Of a stretch of 64,000 nucleotides of DNA, positions 26,183 through 34,866 are shown piece by piece. Position numbers and translations under genes: made by a program. The notes beneath the pieces were generated by a model. It searched no databases, was not told where the DNA came from, and saw only the letters and a program-made list of their open reading frames with translations. Positions within the stretch are counted from its first letter, which is position 1. Each line of letters starts with the position of its first letter. This stretch comes from Allobosea sp. Root483D1 (lineage in GTDB: Bacteria; Pseudomonadota; Alphaproteobacteria; Rhizobiales; Beijerinckiaceae), in the NCBI RefSeq assembly GCF_001429505.1, contig NZ_LMJW01000001.1, positions 870,606 to 934,605 on the forward strand. Direction: 5' to 3'.

Positions 26183-27442
26183 TCAGTAGATCGTCAGAGC
26201 CGGCACATAGCTCACCAGCAGCAGCACGATCATCGCGACGCCGAAGAACGGCCAGAGCTCGCGCGTCGTCTCACCGAGCGTGGTCCGGGCAATCGAGGTC
26301 GAGATGAACAATGTCGTGCCGATCGGCGGCGTGTAGAGGCCGATGCCGAGGTTCAGCACCATGATGATGCCGAGCTGGACCGGGTCGAGCCCGATCGAGG
26401 CCGCGAGCGGCACGAAGATCGGCCCCAGCAGCAGGATCGCCGGCGGCAGGTCGATCGGCATGCCGACGAGCAACAGCAGGACGTTCATCGCCAGGATGAC
26501 GAAATAGGGGTTCGAGATCGTCGCCGAGACCCATTCGGCGAAGCGCTGCGGCACCTGGTCGAAGGTCAGGATCCACCCGACGATGGCGCTGCCCATGATG
26601 ACGAGCATGACCACGCCGGTCGCGACGCCGGCCTCGACCATGCTGGTGCGGAACCGGCTCCAGCTCATGTCGCGGTAGAGCACGACGCTGAGGACCATCG
26701 CATAGAGCACGGCGAGAACCGCGATCTCCGTCGGCGTCGCGATGCCGAAGCGCAGGCCGAGCAGGATGAAGACAGGCATCAGCAGCGCCGGCATGCTGCG
26801 CCAGGCCAGCCGCGCCAGCTCCGCCTTGGAGACCGGCGCCTCCGGCGAGACATAGCCGCGGCGCCGCGCGATCCAGCTGCAGAGCACGATGAAGCCACCG
26901 GCCATCAGCAGCCCGGGCAGGATGCCGGCGGTGAAGAGGTCGGCGATCGAGACGTTCGAGACCAGGGAATAGAGGATCAGCGGGATCGAGGGCGGGATCA
27001 GGATGTCGATGATCGCCGAGGTCGCATTGTTGGCGGCACAGAGCGGAGCCGGATAGCCCTGCCGCTTCTGCCAGGGGATCAGCACCGAGCCGAGCGCGCT
27101 GGCATTGGCGACGGCGCTGCCGGAGACGCCGCCGAACACCACCGAAGCGACCACCGTCGTCGAGAGCGGCCCGCCGCGCCAGCGCTGCATCGCCTTGGAG
27201 GCGAAGGCGAGAAGCTCGTTGCCCAAAGCCCCGCCGAGCATGAGCGAGCCCGCCAGCATGAAGAAGGGCAGCGCCAGCATCGGGAAGGACTGGGTCTGCT
27301 GGTACATCTGCTGGGCGATGATCGTCAGCGGGATCTGGCCCTGCACCAGCAGGGCCGTGCCCGCCGCGACGATCAGCGCATGGCCGACCGGGATGGCGAG
27401 CAACATCAGGACGGTGAAGGAGACGATGAGGGTGATGCTCAT
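26183..27442 (-). CDS. TRAP transporter large permease (DctM type)
   Basis: 419 residues, about 12 hydrophobic segments, with the DctM landmarks FPMLALPFFMLAGSLM, FGGVSGSAVANASALGSVLIP and IPPSIPLILYS. It moves the substrate across the inner membrane using an ion gradient. Start ATG 27442 overlaps the small-subunit stop (ATGA). The open frame continues upstream but only as a shadow of the small-subunit gene. Confidence 0.95.
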   Translation of the reverse strand: MSITLIVSFTVLMLLAIPVGHALIVAAGTALLVQGQIPLTIIAQQMYQQTQSFPMLALPFFMLAGSLMLGGALGNELLAFASKAMQRWRGGPLSTTVVASVVFGGVSGSAVANASALGSVLIPWQKRQGYPAPLCAANNATSAIIDILIPPSIPLILYSLVSNVSIADLFTAGILPGLLMAGGFIVLCSWIARRRGYVSPEAPVSKAELARLAWRSMPALLMPVFILLGLRFGIATPTEIAVLAVLYAMVLSVVLYRDMSWSRFRTSMVEAGVATGVVMLVIMGSAIVGWILTFDQVPQRFAEWVSATISNPYFVILAMNVLLLLVGMPIDLPPAILLLGPIFVPLAASIGLDPVQLGIIMVLNLGIGLYTPPIGTTLFISTSIARTTLGETTRELWPFFGVAMIVLLLVSYVPALTIY

Positions 27443-27996
27443 GCGACCTGCTCCTCTGGCGCCGGGACAGGCATGGCTTCGGGGCCCATCAGGGCGACGC
27501 GCACGGCCTGCGTCGTCGTGACGACGATGACGAGCGCGAGCCCGATGGCGAGCGTGTAGTAGCCATAGCTCGCCGGGATCCCCATCACCGGGGAACGGTC
27601 GATCCAAAGCATGTCCGCGAGGAGCAGGATGTCCCTGCTGAGCAGGATGTAGCTGCCGATCACGATCGCATGCCCGACCAGCAGCATGATCCGCGCGCCT
27701 TGCCGGCCGAGCATGGCGAGCACGGTCTCGACCGCCATGTGCCCGCCCTTCTGCACGCCGAGCACGACGCCCGCCATGATGAAGACCGGGAAGAGCCGCT
27801 CCGGCAGCTCCTGCGCGAAGCGGAAGCCGCCGGACTCGAGCGCATAGCGGGCGCCGACATTGGCGGTGAGCATGGCGAGCAGCGCCGAGCCGACAGCGAT
27901 GACGACCGCCTCGCAGAACCTGGCGGCGACGCGATCCACGCCGTCCACCAGGGCGATGGCGCCTGCGCGCCACCCCGTCCCGGGCTGCTGTGCCAT
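27439..27996 (-). CDS. TRAP transporter small permease (DctQ type)
   Basis: 185 residues with four predicted membrane helices and the family region FAQELPERLFPVFIMAGVVLG plus GGHMAVE. It bridges the binding protein and the large permease. The gene sits five bases after the DctP gene and overlaps DctM. Confidence 0.92.
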   Translation of the reverse strand: MAQQPGTGWRAGAIALVDGVDRVAARFCEAVVIAVGSALLAMLTANVGARYALESGGFRFAQELPERLFPVFIMAGVVLGVQKGGHMAVETVLAMLGRQGARIMLLVGHAIVIGSYILLSRDILLLADMLWIDRSPVMGIPASYGYYTLAIGLALVIVVTTTQAVRVALMGPEAMPVPAPEEQVA

Positions 27997-28001
27997 AGCC
28001 T

Positions 28002-29018
28002 TCAGCCCCTCGCCGCTTTGGCGAGCCGGTCGACGAAATCGCCGAACGGCTTGGTCTTCCAGGCGTCATAGACCTTGGCGGAGGCCTCGCGGAAGGCGGC
28101 CATGTCGGCATCGTTGACCTGCAACTTCGCATTCGCCTTGAACTCGGCCGCGAACCTGGTCTCGGCGTCGAGGAAGAGCTTGCGCTGCAACTCGCCCGCC
28201 TCCTTGGCAGTCGCCTTGACCACCTCGCGATCGGCTGGCGACAGCCGCATCCAGGTGATCTGCGACATCAGGAAGGGCGAGCACTCCCATTTATGGGCCG
28301 AGAGCGAGATGAAGCGATTGACCTCGAAGAGCTTTGACGAGGCGATGTTGACGAGCGGGTTTTCCTGGCCGTCGACGACGCCCTGCTGGAGCGCGACATA
28401 GAGCTCGCCGAAGGAGATCTGCTCGGTGCCGGCGCCAAGCGCCTGGAAGATGTCGATCGTCATCGGATCCGGCGGCGTGCGGATCTTCAGCCCCTTGAGG
28501 TCGGCCGGCTTCACGATCGGGCGCTTGCTGTTGGTTATGTGGCGGATGCCATTGTCCCACCAGCCGAGCGGCACCATCCCGATCTTGGCGAAGCGCTGGT
28601 CGAACTCGGCACCGATCGGGCCTTCGAGGACCTTGAAGGCGGCTGCGGAATTCGGGAACAGGAAGGGCAGGCCGAGCGCCGCGAGCTCCGGCAGCAGCGC
28701 CGAGGTCGAGCCCTGGCTGTTGACGGTCATGTCGACCGCACCAGTGCGCAGGCTGGTCAGGAGCGACTGCTCGTTGCCGAGCTGCTCGGCGCCGGCGACG
28801 CGCACGGCGAGCCGTCCATTGCTGCGCTCCTTGATCAGCTCGCCGAACTTGTCGGCCGCGACCCAGCGCGGATTGCCGGCAGCGGCGTTATGGCCGAGCG
28901 TCATGGTGACCTGAGCCTGCGCACCGCGCGGGAAGCTCAGCACGGCCGGCATCGCCAGCCCCGCGGTGAGCAGGCTCCGGCGGCTGAGGCCGCCGGTCGG
29001 CAGATCGGTCTTCGTCAT
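28002..29018 (-). CDS. TRAP transporter substrate-binding protein (DctP type)
   Basis: 338 residues with a Tat-like leader (LSRRSLLTAGLAMPA..., cleavage after AQA at ~36). GLKIRTPPDPMTIDIFQALGA contains the arginine that binds the ligand carboxylate in DctP proteins, and ELYVALQQGVVDGQENP is the family hinge. The ligand is therefore most likely a carboxylic acid, such as a sugar acid (inference). It is preceded by GGGAGGATGAC, a strong ribosome-binding site. Confidence 0.93.
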   Translation of the reverse strand: MTKTDLPTGGLSRRSLLTAGLAMPAVLSFPRGAQAQVTMTLGHNAAAGNPRWVAADKFGELIKERSNGRLAVRVAGAEQLGNEQSLLTSLRTGAVDMTVNSQGSTSALLPELAALGLPFLFPNSAAAFKVLEGPIGAEFDQRFAKIGMVPLGWWDNGIRHITNSKRPIVKPADLKGLKIRTPPDPMTIDIFQALGAGTEQISFGELYVALQQGVVDGQENPLVNIASSKLFEVNRFISLSAHKWECSPFLMSQITWMRLSPADREVVKATAKEAGELQRKLFLDAETRFAAEFKANAKLQVNDADMAAFREASAKVYDAWKTKPFGDFVDRLAKAARG

Positions 29019-29068
29019 GTCATCCTCCCATTGTCGCCGTTTTGACGGCTCTTGCTGCTTGTTCCGGA

Positions 29069-29956
29069 TCAGGTCGCGTCACGCCCCTGCAAGGCGCGGT
29101 AGGCCGCGATCACCTGGCTGTCGTCGTGGGCGCCAAGGCCGCGCCCCGAGACCGACAGGAAGAGCTGATGGGCCAGCGCGGCCATCGGCAGCGCCGCCTT
29201 CGCGTCGCGCCCCGCTTCGAGGACGATGCCGAGATCCTTGACGAAGATGTCGACCGCGCTGGTCACGCGCGGCTCGCGCTCCAGCATGCGGGCGCCGCGA
29301 TCCCTCAGCATCCAGCTCGACGCGGCCGAGCCCGAGACGATGTCGAGCATGGCCTGCGTATCGACGCCGAGCTTTTCGGCCAGCGACAGCGCCTCCGCCG
29401 CGATGGCGAGATGAGCGCCGCAGAGCAACTGGTTGACCGCCTTCGCCGTCGCCCCCTGCCCCGGCTCCTCGCCCATGAAGACGACCTTCGAGCCCATGGC
29501 GTCGAGCACCGGCTTCACCGCGTCGAAGACGGGCCGGCGCGCCGCCGCCATGATGGTCAGGCTGCCAGCCTCGGCGCCGACGACGCCGCCGGAGACCGGC
29601 GCATCGACCAGCATATGCCCGGCAGCCTCGACACGGGCGGCGAGCGCCGCGACGGCGGCCGGCGGGCAGGTCGCCATCAGGATGGCGATGCCGCCGGGAG
29701 CAAGCTGCGCCAGCGCGGCCTGACCGAACAGGATGTCCTCGGCCTGCCCGGCGTTCACGACCATGAGAACGACAGCGTCGCGGCCGGAGAATGCCTCGGC
29801 GAGCGAACCGGCCGCTTCACCGCCGGCGGCCTGCAAGGCGCCGCGGGCCTCGGCGCGCAGGTCGAAGCCCGTCACGGCAAAGCCGGCCTTGCCCAGGTTG
29901 ATCGCCATGGGCAGGCCCATCGAGCCGAGCCCCACGAAACCGATCGTCTTCATCAT
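29069..29956 (-). CDS. NAD(P)-dependent beta-hydroxyacid dehydrogenase (HIBADH / tartronate-semialdehyde reductase family)
   Basis: 295 residues. N-terminal GFVGLGSMGLPMAINLGKAG binds the dinucleotide, DAPVSGGVVGAEAG is the substrate loop (about 120-135) and the catalytic Lys is in GATAKAVNQLL (about 172). It interconverts beta-hydroxy acids and semialdehydes. The context (TRAP carboxylate importer, split transketolase, SDR) points to a sugar-acid intermediate. Confidence 0.9.
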   Translation of the reverse strand: MMKTIGFVGLGSMGLPMAINLGKAGFAVTGFDLRAEARGALQAAGGEAAGSLAEAFSGRDAVVLMVVNAGQAEDILFGQAALAQLAPGGIAILMATCPPAAVAALAARVEAAGHMLVDAPVSGGVVGAEAGSLTIMAAARRPVFDAVKPVLDAMGSKVVFMGEEPGQGATAKAVNQLLCGAHLAIAAEALSLAEKLGVDTQAMLDIVSGSAASSWMLRDRGARMLEREPRVTSAVDIFVKDLGIVLEAGRDAKAALPMAALAHQLFLSVSGRGLGAHDDSQVIAAYRALQGRDAT

Positions 29957-30016
29957 CCCTATCCGATCCCCTGCCCGTCCCGCGCTCCCCTTGGCGGAAG
30001 CTGCAGCGTGCTCAGG

Positions 30017-31030
30017 CTATTTCAGCCAGTCCTTGACCTTGCCGCAGAGGGCGGTGGTCGAGATGCCGTAGCGGTCATGCAGCGTCGGCAGCGCCCCGGC
30101 TGCGAGGAACTCGTCAGGCAGGCCGATCATACGGAAAGCGGGATGCACGCCCTCGCGCATCAGCAGGCCGGCGACGGCCTCGCCCAGCCCGCCATTGACC
30201 GTGTGGTTTTCGGCCACGACGACGAGCCGTCCCGGCTTGGCGCAGGCTTCGAGAATCGTCGCGGTGTCGAGCGGCTTGATCGTCGGCACGTGCAGCACGC
30301 CGACATCGATGCGGTCCTTCTCCAGCGCCTTGGCCGCTTCGAGCGCACGCATCGTCATGATGCCGGAGGAGATGAACAGGACCTCGTAGCCGTCGCGCAG
30401 GAGCTTGGCCTTGCCGAGCTCGAAGGAATATCCGTACTCGTCGAGCACGAGCGGTACCTGCCCGCGCAGCAGGCGCATGTAGACCGGCCCCTTGTGCCGC
30501 GCCATCGCGGGCACGACCTGCTCGATCTCGTGCGCGTCGCAGGGGTCGATCACCACCATGTTCGGCATGGCGCGGAACAGCGCCAGGTCCTCGGTCGCCT
30601 GGTGCGACGGCCCATAGCCCGAGGTCAGGCCCGGCAGCGCGCAGGCGATCTTCACATTGCGGTCTTCCTCCGCGATCGTCTGGTGGATGAAGTCATAGGC
30701 GCGGCGCGAGGCGAAGACGGCATAGGTCGTCGCAAACGGCGTGAAGCCTTCTGATGCAAGCCCCGAGGCGGCGCCGAACAATAGCTGCTCGGCCATGCCC
30801 ATCTGGTAATGCCGGTCGGGAAAGGCCTGCGCGAAGATGTGCAGGTCGGTGTATTTGCCAAGATCGGCGGTCATGCCGACGACCGAGGGATCCTGCTTCG
30901 CCAATTCGACCAGCGCATGGCCGAAGGGCGCGGGCTTGGTGCGCTGTCCGTCGCCGGCGATCGAGGCGATCATCGCCGAGGTGGTCAGGCGCGGCTTGCC
31001 GGAGCCGGTTTTGGCGGCGGCGGGCTTCAT
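30017..31030 (-). CDS. Split transketolase, C-terminal subunit
   Basis: 337 residues covering the pyrimidine-binding and C-terminal domains: GMTADLGKYTDL, MGMAEQLLFGAASGLASEG, the GLTSGYGPSHQATEDLALFRA loop and a C-terminal VVAENHTVNGGLGEAV. Start ATG 31030 overlaps the N-terminal subunit stop (ATGA), so the halves are coupled. Two-subunit transketolases of this size are normal enzymes, not broken ones, and often act in dedicated sugar pathways. Confidence 0.92.
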   Translation of the reverse strand: MKPAAAKTGSGKPRLTTSAMIASIAGDGQRTKPAPFGHALVELAKQDPSVVGMTADLGKYTDLHIFAQAFPDRHYQMGMAEQLLFGAASGLASEGFTPFATTYAVFASRRAYDFIHQTIAEEDRNVKIACALPGLTSGYGPSHQATEDLALFRAMPNMVVIDPCDAHEIEQVVPAMARHKGPVYMRLLRGQVPLVLDEYGYSFELGKAKLLRDGYEVLFISSGIMTMRALEAAKALEKDRIDVGVLHVPTIKPLDTATILEACAKPGRLVVVAENHTVNGGLGEAVAGLLMREGVHPAFRMIGLPDEFLAAGALPTLHDRYGISTTALCGKVKDWLK

Positions 31031-31869
31031 GACGGCTTCCTCTCGTCGAGCGCCTGGAGCGCGAGCTGCCACTCATGCGCTTCCACCCGGATGAAATGGT
31101 TCTTCTCGCGCGCCTCGAGGAAGGGCACGCCCTTGCCCATCAGCGTGTCGGCGATGATCATGCTGGGCCTGCCCACCTGAGCCTTGGCGGCATCGAAGGC
31201 GGCGCGGACGGCGGCCAGATCGTTGCCGTCGACGCGCTGGGTGAACCAGCCGAAGGCGTCGAGCTTCTCCGTCAGCGGCTCGAAGCCCATGACCTTGGTC
31301 GAGGGCCCGTCGGCCTGCTGGTTATTGACGTCGACGACGGCGATCAGGTTGTCGAGACTGTAATGGGCGGCGGACATGATCGCCTCCCAGACCGAGCCCT
31401 CGTCGAGCTCGCCATCGGAGAACAGGGTGTAGACGCTGGCGTCGGAGCCCTTGCGCTTCAGCCCGAGGCATTTGCCGACCGCGATCGAGAGGCCGAGGCC
31501 GAGCGAGCCGCCGGACATCTCCATGCCGGGGGTGTAGCTCGCCATGCCGGACATCGGCAGGCGGCTTTCATCCGAGCCATAGGTTTCGAGCTCGTCCTCG
31601 GGGATGATCCCGGCCTCGATCAGCGCCGCGTAGAGCGCGATCGCATAATGGCCGTTCGAGAGCAGGAAGCGGTCGCGCCCCTCCCAGTCCGGATCATCCG
31701 GCCGGTAACGCATCGCGTGGAAATAGGCGACGGCGAGAACATCGGCGATGTCGAGCGCCTGCGCGATATAGCCCTGGCCCTGCACCTCGCCCATCAGGAT
31801 GGCGTGGCGGCGGATGTTCCAGGCGCGGCGTTCGAGCGAGACGTTATGGCCGAGTGGCGCAGTGCTCAT
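31027..31869 (-). CDS. Split transketolase, N-terminal (TPP) subunit
   Basis: 280 residues: LSNGHYAIALYAALIEAG, the GSLGLGLSIAVGKCLGLK loop and the FSDGELDEGSVWEA motif that holds Mg-TPP. It starts 15 bases after the SDR gene stop. Together with the partner gene it makes a heterotetrameric transketolase. Confidence 0.92.
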   Translation of the reverse strand: MSTAPLGHNVSLERRAWNIRRHAILMGEVQGQGYIAQALDIADVLAVAYFHAMRYRPDDPDWEGRDRFLLSNGHYAIALYAALIEAGIIPEDELETYGSDESRLPMSGMASYTPGMEMSGGSLGLGLSIAVGKCLGLKRKGSDASVYTLFSDGELDEGSVWEAIMSAAHYSLDNLIAVVDVNNQQADGPSTKVMGFEPLTEKLDAFGWFTQRVDGNDLAAVRAAFDAAKAQVGRPSMIIADTLMGKGVPFLEAREKNHFIRVEAHEWQLALQALDERKPS

Positions 31870-31884
31870 GGCGATGCTCTTGGC

Positions 31885-32637
31885 TCAACCGTGGATCAGC
31901 ATGCCGCCATTGACGTCGATGACGGCGCCGGTGACGTAGGCCGAGAGATCGGAGGCGAGAAACAGGTAGATGCCCGCGACATCGCTGGCGTCGCCGAGCC
32001 GGCCGAGCGGGATGCCCTTGATGATGTCCTTGCGCATCTCGTCGGTCAGCTTGCCGCCGGTGATATCGGTCTGGATCAGGCCGGGGGTGACGCAGTTGAC
32101 GCGGATGCCATCCGGGCCGAATTCGCGCGCCATCGCCTTGGCGAGGCCGAGCACGCCCGCTTTGGCCGAGGAATAGTGCGGGCCGCCGAAGATGCCGCCG
32201 CCGCGCTGGGCCGAGACGGAGGACATGCAGGCGATCGCGCCCTGCTTCCTCGCCTGCATATGCGGGATGAAGACCTGGCTCAGGAACAGCACGCCCTTGC
32301 AGTTGATGTCCTGGACCCGGTCCCAGCTCGCCTCGTCGATCTCCAGAGTCTTCACCGGCTGGGTGACGCCGGCATTGTTGATCAGGATGTCGAGATGGCC
32401 GAAGGCGGCGATGACCTCATCCGCCGCCTTCTGGCAGGAGGCCTTGTCGGCAACGTCGCAACCGAGGCCGATATGCTGCGGGCCGAGCGCGGCCGCAGCC
32501 TGCTTCGCGGCGGTTTCGTCGATGTCGAGGATGGCGATGCGGGCGCCATGGGCGGCGAACAGCTTGGCGGTGGCGAGGCCGATGCCGCGCGCGCTGGCCG
32601 CACCCGAAATCGCGGCGGTCTTGTTCTGCAGGAGCAT
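31885..32637 (-). CDS. SDR family NAD(P)-dependent oxidoreductase
   Basis: 250 residues, a classical short-chain dehydrogenase. The glycine motif is GAASARGIGLA (about 11-21), followed by NNAGVT (about 87), the catalytic Ser in MSSVSAQRGG, YSSAKAG giving Tyr and Lys, and IDVNGGM near the end. ATG 32637 with GAGGGAT just upstream marks the true start. First gene of the leftward TRAP/transketolase operon, so it probably performs the first oxidation or a late reduction of the imported acid. Confidence 0.92.
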   Translation of the reverse strand: MLLQNKTAAISGAASARGIGLATAKLFAAHGARIAILDIDETAAKQAAAALGPQHIGLGCDVADKASCQKAADEVIAAFGHLDILINNAGVTQPVKTLEIDEASWDRVQDINCKGVLFLSQVFIPHMQARKQGAIACMSSVSAQRGGGIFGGPHYSSAKAGVLGLAKAMAREFGPDGIRVNCVTPGLIQTDITGGKLTDEMRKDIIKGIPLGRLGDASDVAGIYLFLASDLSAYVTGAVIDVNGGMLIHG

Positions 32638-32700
32638 TCCATCCCTCGATCGGCAAGTTCTTGTTGCCTGAGGGTGGCTCATGCTTCCGCGCATGAAAAA

Positions 32701-32713
32701 CGCAAAGATTGCG
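32701..32713. promoter_or_regulatory. Palindrome CGCAA-N3-TTGCG, candidate LysR binding site
   Basis: A perfect 13-bp dyad in the 139-base divergent region between the SDR gene and the LysR gene. LysR-family proteins bind interrupted dyads in such positions, so it probably controls both the TRAP operon and the regulator's own gene. Confidence 0.5.
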
Positions 32714-32776
32714 CTATGACATGAACTGCATTCACCTGTCCGAGATCCGGCCCAGGTGCATCCGAGGGAAAGAACC

Positions 32777-33664
32777 ATGCGACGCTTGCCGCTTTCCGCG
32801 CTCCAGGCTTTCGAGGCCGCGGCCCGGACAGGCTCGTTTCGCGCAGCCGGCGAGGAACTCAGCATTTCCCCGAGCGCGATCAGCCACGCAGTCCGCAAGC
32901 TCGAAATCCTGATGGGCGCCGCGCTGTTCGAGCGACAGAGCCGGGCCGTCCATCTCAACGTCGCGGGCGAGGCGCTGCTGCGCCATGTCGCGGCCGGCTT
33001 CGACGAGATGCGGCAGGGCATCGAGACCGTCGGCGCCCGCTCTGGCAACCTGCTGCGGCTGCATTGCGCTCCGTCGATGGCGGCGCAATGGCTGCTGCCG
33101 CGCCTGCGCGATCTCCTCGCCAAGCAGCCCGGGCTCGAAGTGCGGCTGGCGGCGGGGGTCGACTATCCGCAATTCGAGCATGACGAGTTCGACGCCGATA
33201 TCTGCTACGGGCCACCGCGGCAGGAAGGTCTGATCGTCATCCCGCTCGGCGAGGAGACCGTGACCCCGCTCTGCGCGCCGGAGCTCGCCGCCGGGATCAA
33301 CTCACCCAAGGACCTCCTCGGCGCGAAGCTGATCGAGAGCGACAACAAGCGGGTGCGCTGGACCAGCTGGTTCGGCGCCAACGACATCAGCCCGCCGGCT
33401 CCGCGCGGCTCGCGTTTCGATCGCTCGTTCATGGCGATCGCTGCAGCGGTTGACGGCCTCGGTGTCGCACTTGAGTCGACGCGACTCGCCGAGCGCGAGA
33501 TCGCCGACGGCCGGCTGGTGATGCCTCTCGCAGGACGGGCGCAGGACGTCCGCTATGTCGGCCACTATCTGGTCTTTCCGCGCGCGGCGAAGGCGCGCCG
33601 CTCGGTGCGCATGTTCACGCAATGGCTGACACAGGAATTGAACCTGCCGCCACCGAAGCTCTGA
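32777..33664 (+). CDS. LysR family transcriptional regulator (GcvA-like)
   Basis: 295 residues: an N-terminal winged helix LPLSALQAFEAAARTGSFRAAGEELSISPSAISHAVRKLE (given here only as FRAAGEELSISPSAIS) and a periplasmic-binding-like effector domain from about 90. The spacing and LPLSALQAFE opening match the GcvA subgroup. ATG 32777 follows GAGGGAAAG; an upstream GTG at 32756 is less likely. It is divergent from the TRAP/transketolase operon and its likely regulator. Confidence 0.9.
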   Translation: MRRLPLSALQAFEAAARTGSFRAAGEELSISPSAISHAVRKLEILMGAALFERQSRAVHLNVAGEALLRHVAAGFDEMRQGIETVGARSGNLLRLHCAPSMAAQWLLPRLRDLLAKQPGLEVRLAAGVDYPQFEHDEFDADICYGPPRQEGLIVIPLGEETVTPLCAPELAAGINSPKDLLGAKLIESDNKRVRWTSWFGANDISPPAPRGSRFDRSFMAIAAAVDGLGVALESTRLAEREIADGRLVMPLAGRAQDVRYVGHYLVFPRAAKARRSVRMFTQWLTQELNLPPPKL

Positions 33665-33684
33665 TGCATGCTTCCGGCGTGCCG

Positions 33685-34866
33685 TTAGCAGTAAATGATC
33701 GCTCCACGCGCGATCACCACGTTCGGGACCTGGCGTTCGACGACGACTTGCGGAAGATGCGTCGCCTCGAAGGCGATCAGATCGGCGCGCGCGCCTTCCC
33801 TGATCGCGCCGTCGCCGAGCCCTGCGAGCCGTGCCGGGATCGTCGTCACATGATCGAGCAGGGCCGCGATGTCCTCGTCGCGCCGCAGCCCGAAGCGATA
33901 GGTCGCGAGCATGGCCCGGTCGATCATGCCGATGACGGATGACGGGTTCCAGCAGTCGCGAATATTGTCGGAGCCGAAGAACACATCCACACCCAACTCA
34001 CGCAGCTTGGGGATGGGCGGGCAGCGGTCGCCACCCGGAATGCTCGACAGGATCGAGACTTTTGCCTCGCGCAAGGCTGTCGCGGTGGCATCCAGCCGGG
34101 CGGGGGCGGCATCGGCAAGGGCAAAGGCGTGGCTGATCGTCGTGCGCCCCTCAAGGCCGGCAGCGCTGGTCCGGGCCACGATATCGTCGATCTCGGCCAG
34201 GCCGATCTCTCCGCCATCGTGCAGATGGATGTCGAGGCCGCGGCCATAGCGCTCCGCCAGGCCGAAGATGATGTCCAGCTGGCCCTTCTGGTCGCCATCG
34301 ATGCCGACCGGATCGAGCCCGCCGATGAAATCCGCGCCCATGCGCAGAGCTTCCTGCAGGTACTCGGCGGCGACCGGGCAGGTCACGACACCGCTCTGTG
34401 GAAAGGCGACGATCTGGATCTGAACCCTGTCGGCCCAACGCTCGCGCAGCTCCAGCAGCTCCTTCAGCGTATCGAGCTTGGTCACCTCGTCGATGTCGAC
34501 ATGGGTCCGAAGACTGGTCGTGCCGAGGCGGAGCGCGGTTTCGAGCAGCATCTGTGCGCCTCGCTCCTCCAGCGAAGCGGGGTTGTCGCGGCGATGTTTC
34601 TTCTCGTCATCGATGCGCGCCCGGATCGATGGGGCCGAGCGATGCGGGCGCCAGGGCATGGCCATCAGGGTCTTGTCGAGATGGACATGCCCGTCAGTCA
34701 GGCCCGGCAGCACGAGCTGGCCGTTCAGGTCCAATTCCCGGCCGCGCTGCACCGGATCGCCCGCGGGCCGCACTGCGGCGATCCGGCCGCCAAAGATATC
34801 GATGGACACCAGACGGCCATCGGCAAGCCTGGCCCGGTTGAGGGTCAGATCGGCGGTCGCGGTCAT
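33685..34866 (-). CDS. Amidohydrolase I, cytosine-deaminase-like (CodA/AtzC type)
   Basis: 393 residues. Metal ligands by motif are GHVHLDK (His-x-His, about 62-64), DIHLHDGGE (about 200), TISHAF (about 235) and GSDNIRD (Asp about 295), with RTHVDID as the second shell. This pattern is that of cytosine deaminase and the N-isopropylammelide hydrolase AtzC. Such enzymes hydrolyse amino or amine groups from heterocycles. Its ATG overlaps the stop of amidohydrolase II by one base (TGATG). It is the last gene of the leftward operon, convergent with the LysR gene. Confidence 0.85.
   Translation of the reverse strand: MTATADLTLNRARLADGRLVSIDIFGGRIAAVRPAGDPVQRGRELDLNGQLVLPGLTDGHVHLDKTLMAMPWRPHRSAPSIRARIDDEKKHRRDNPASLEERGAQMLLETALRLGTTSLRTHVDIDEVTKLDTLKELLELRERWADRVQIQIVAFPQSGVVTCPVAAEYLQEALRMGADFIGGLDPVGIDGDQKGQLDIIFGLAERYGRGLDIHLHDGGEIGLAEIDDIVARTSAAGLEGRTTISHAFALADAAPARLDATATALREAKVSILSSIPGGDRCPPIPKLRELGVDVFFGSDNIRDCWNPSSVIGMIDRAMLATYRFGLRRDEDIAALLDHVTTIPARLAGLGDGAIREGARADLIAFEATHLPQVVVERQVPNVVIARGAIIYC

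Noticed and set aside
25976..27559. 527-residue plus-strand open frame rich in Asp, Arg, Gln and His
   Set aside because: Antisense to the DctM/DctQ genes; membrane-protein genes read backward give exactly this composition.
26183..28132. Possible 649-residue fused TRAP permease
   Set aside because: The first ~230 residues are an out-of-frame reading of the DctQ gene; the true DctM start at 27442 overlaps the DctQ stop and matches family N-termini.
30017..31869. Split transketolase as a frameshifted pseudogene
   Set aside because: Both halves have proper starts, expected subunit lengths and an ATGA overlap, as in known two-subunit transketolases.
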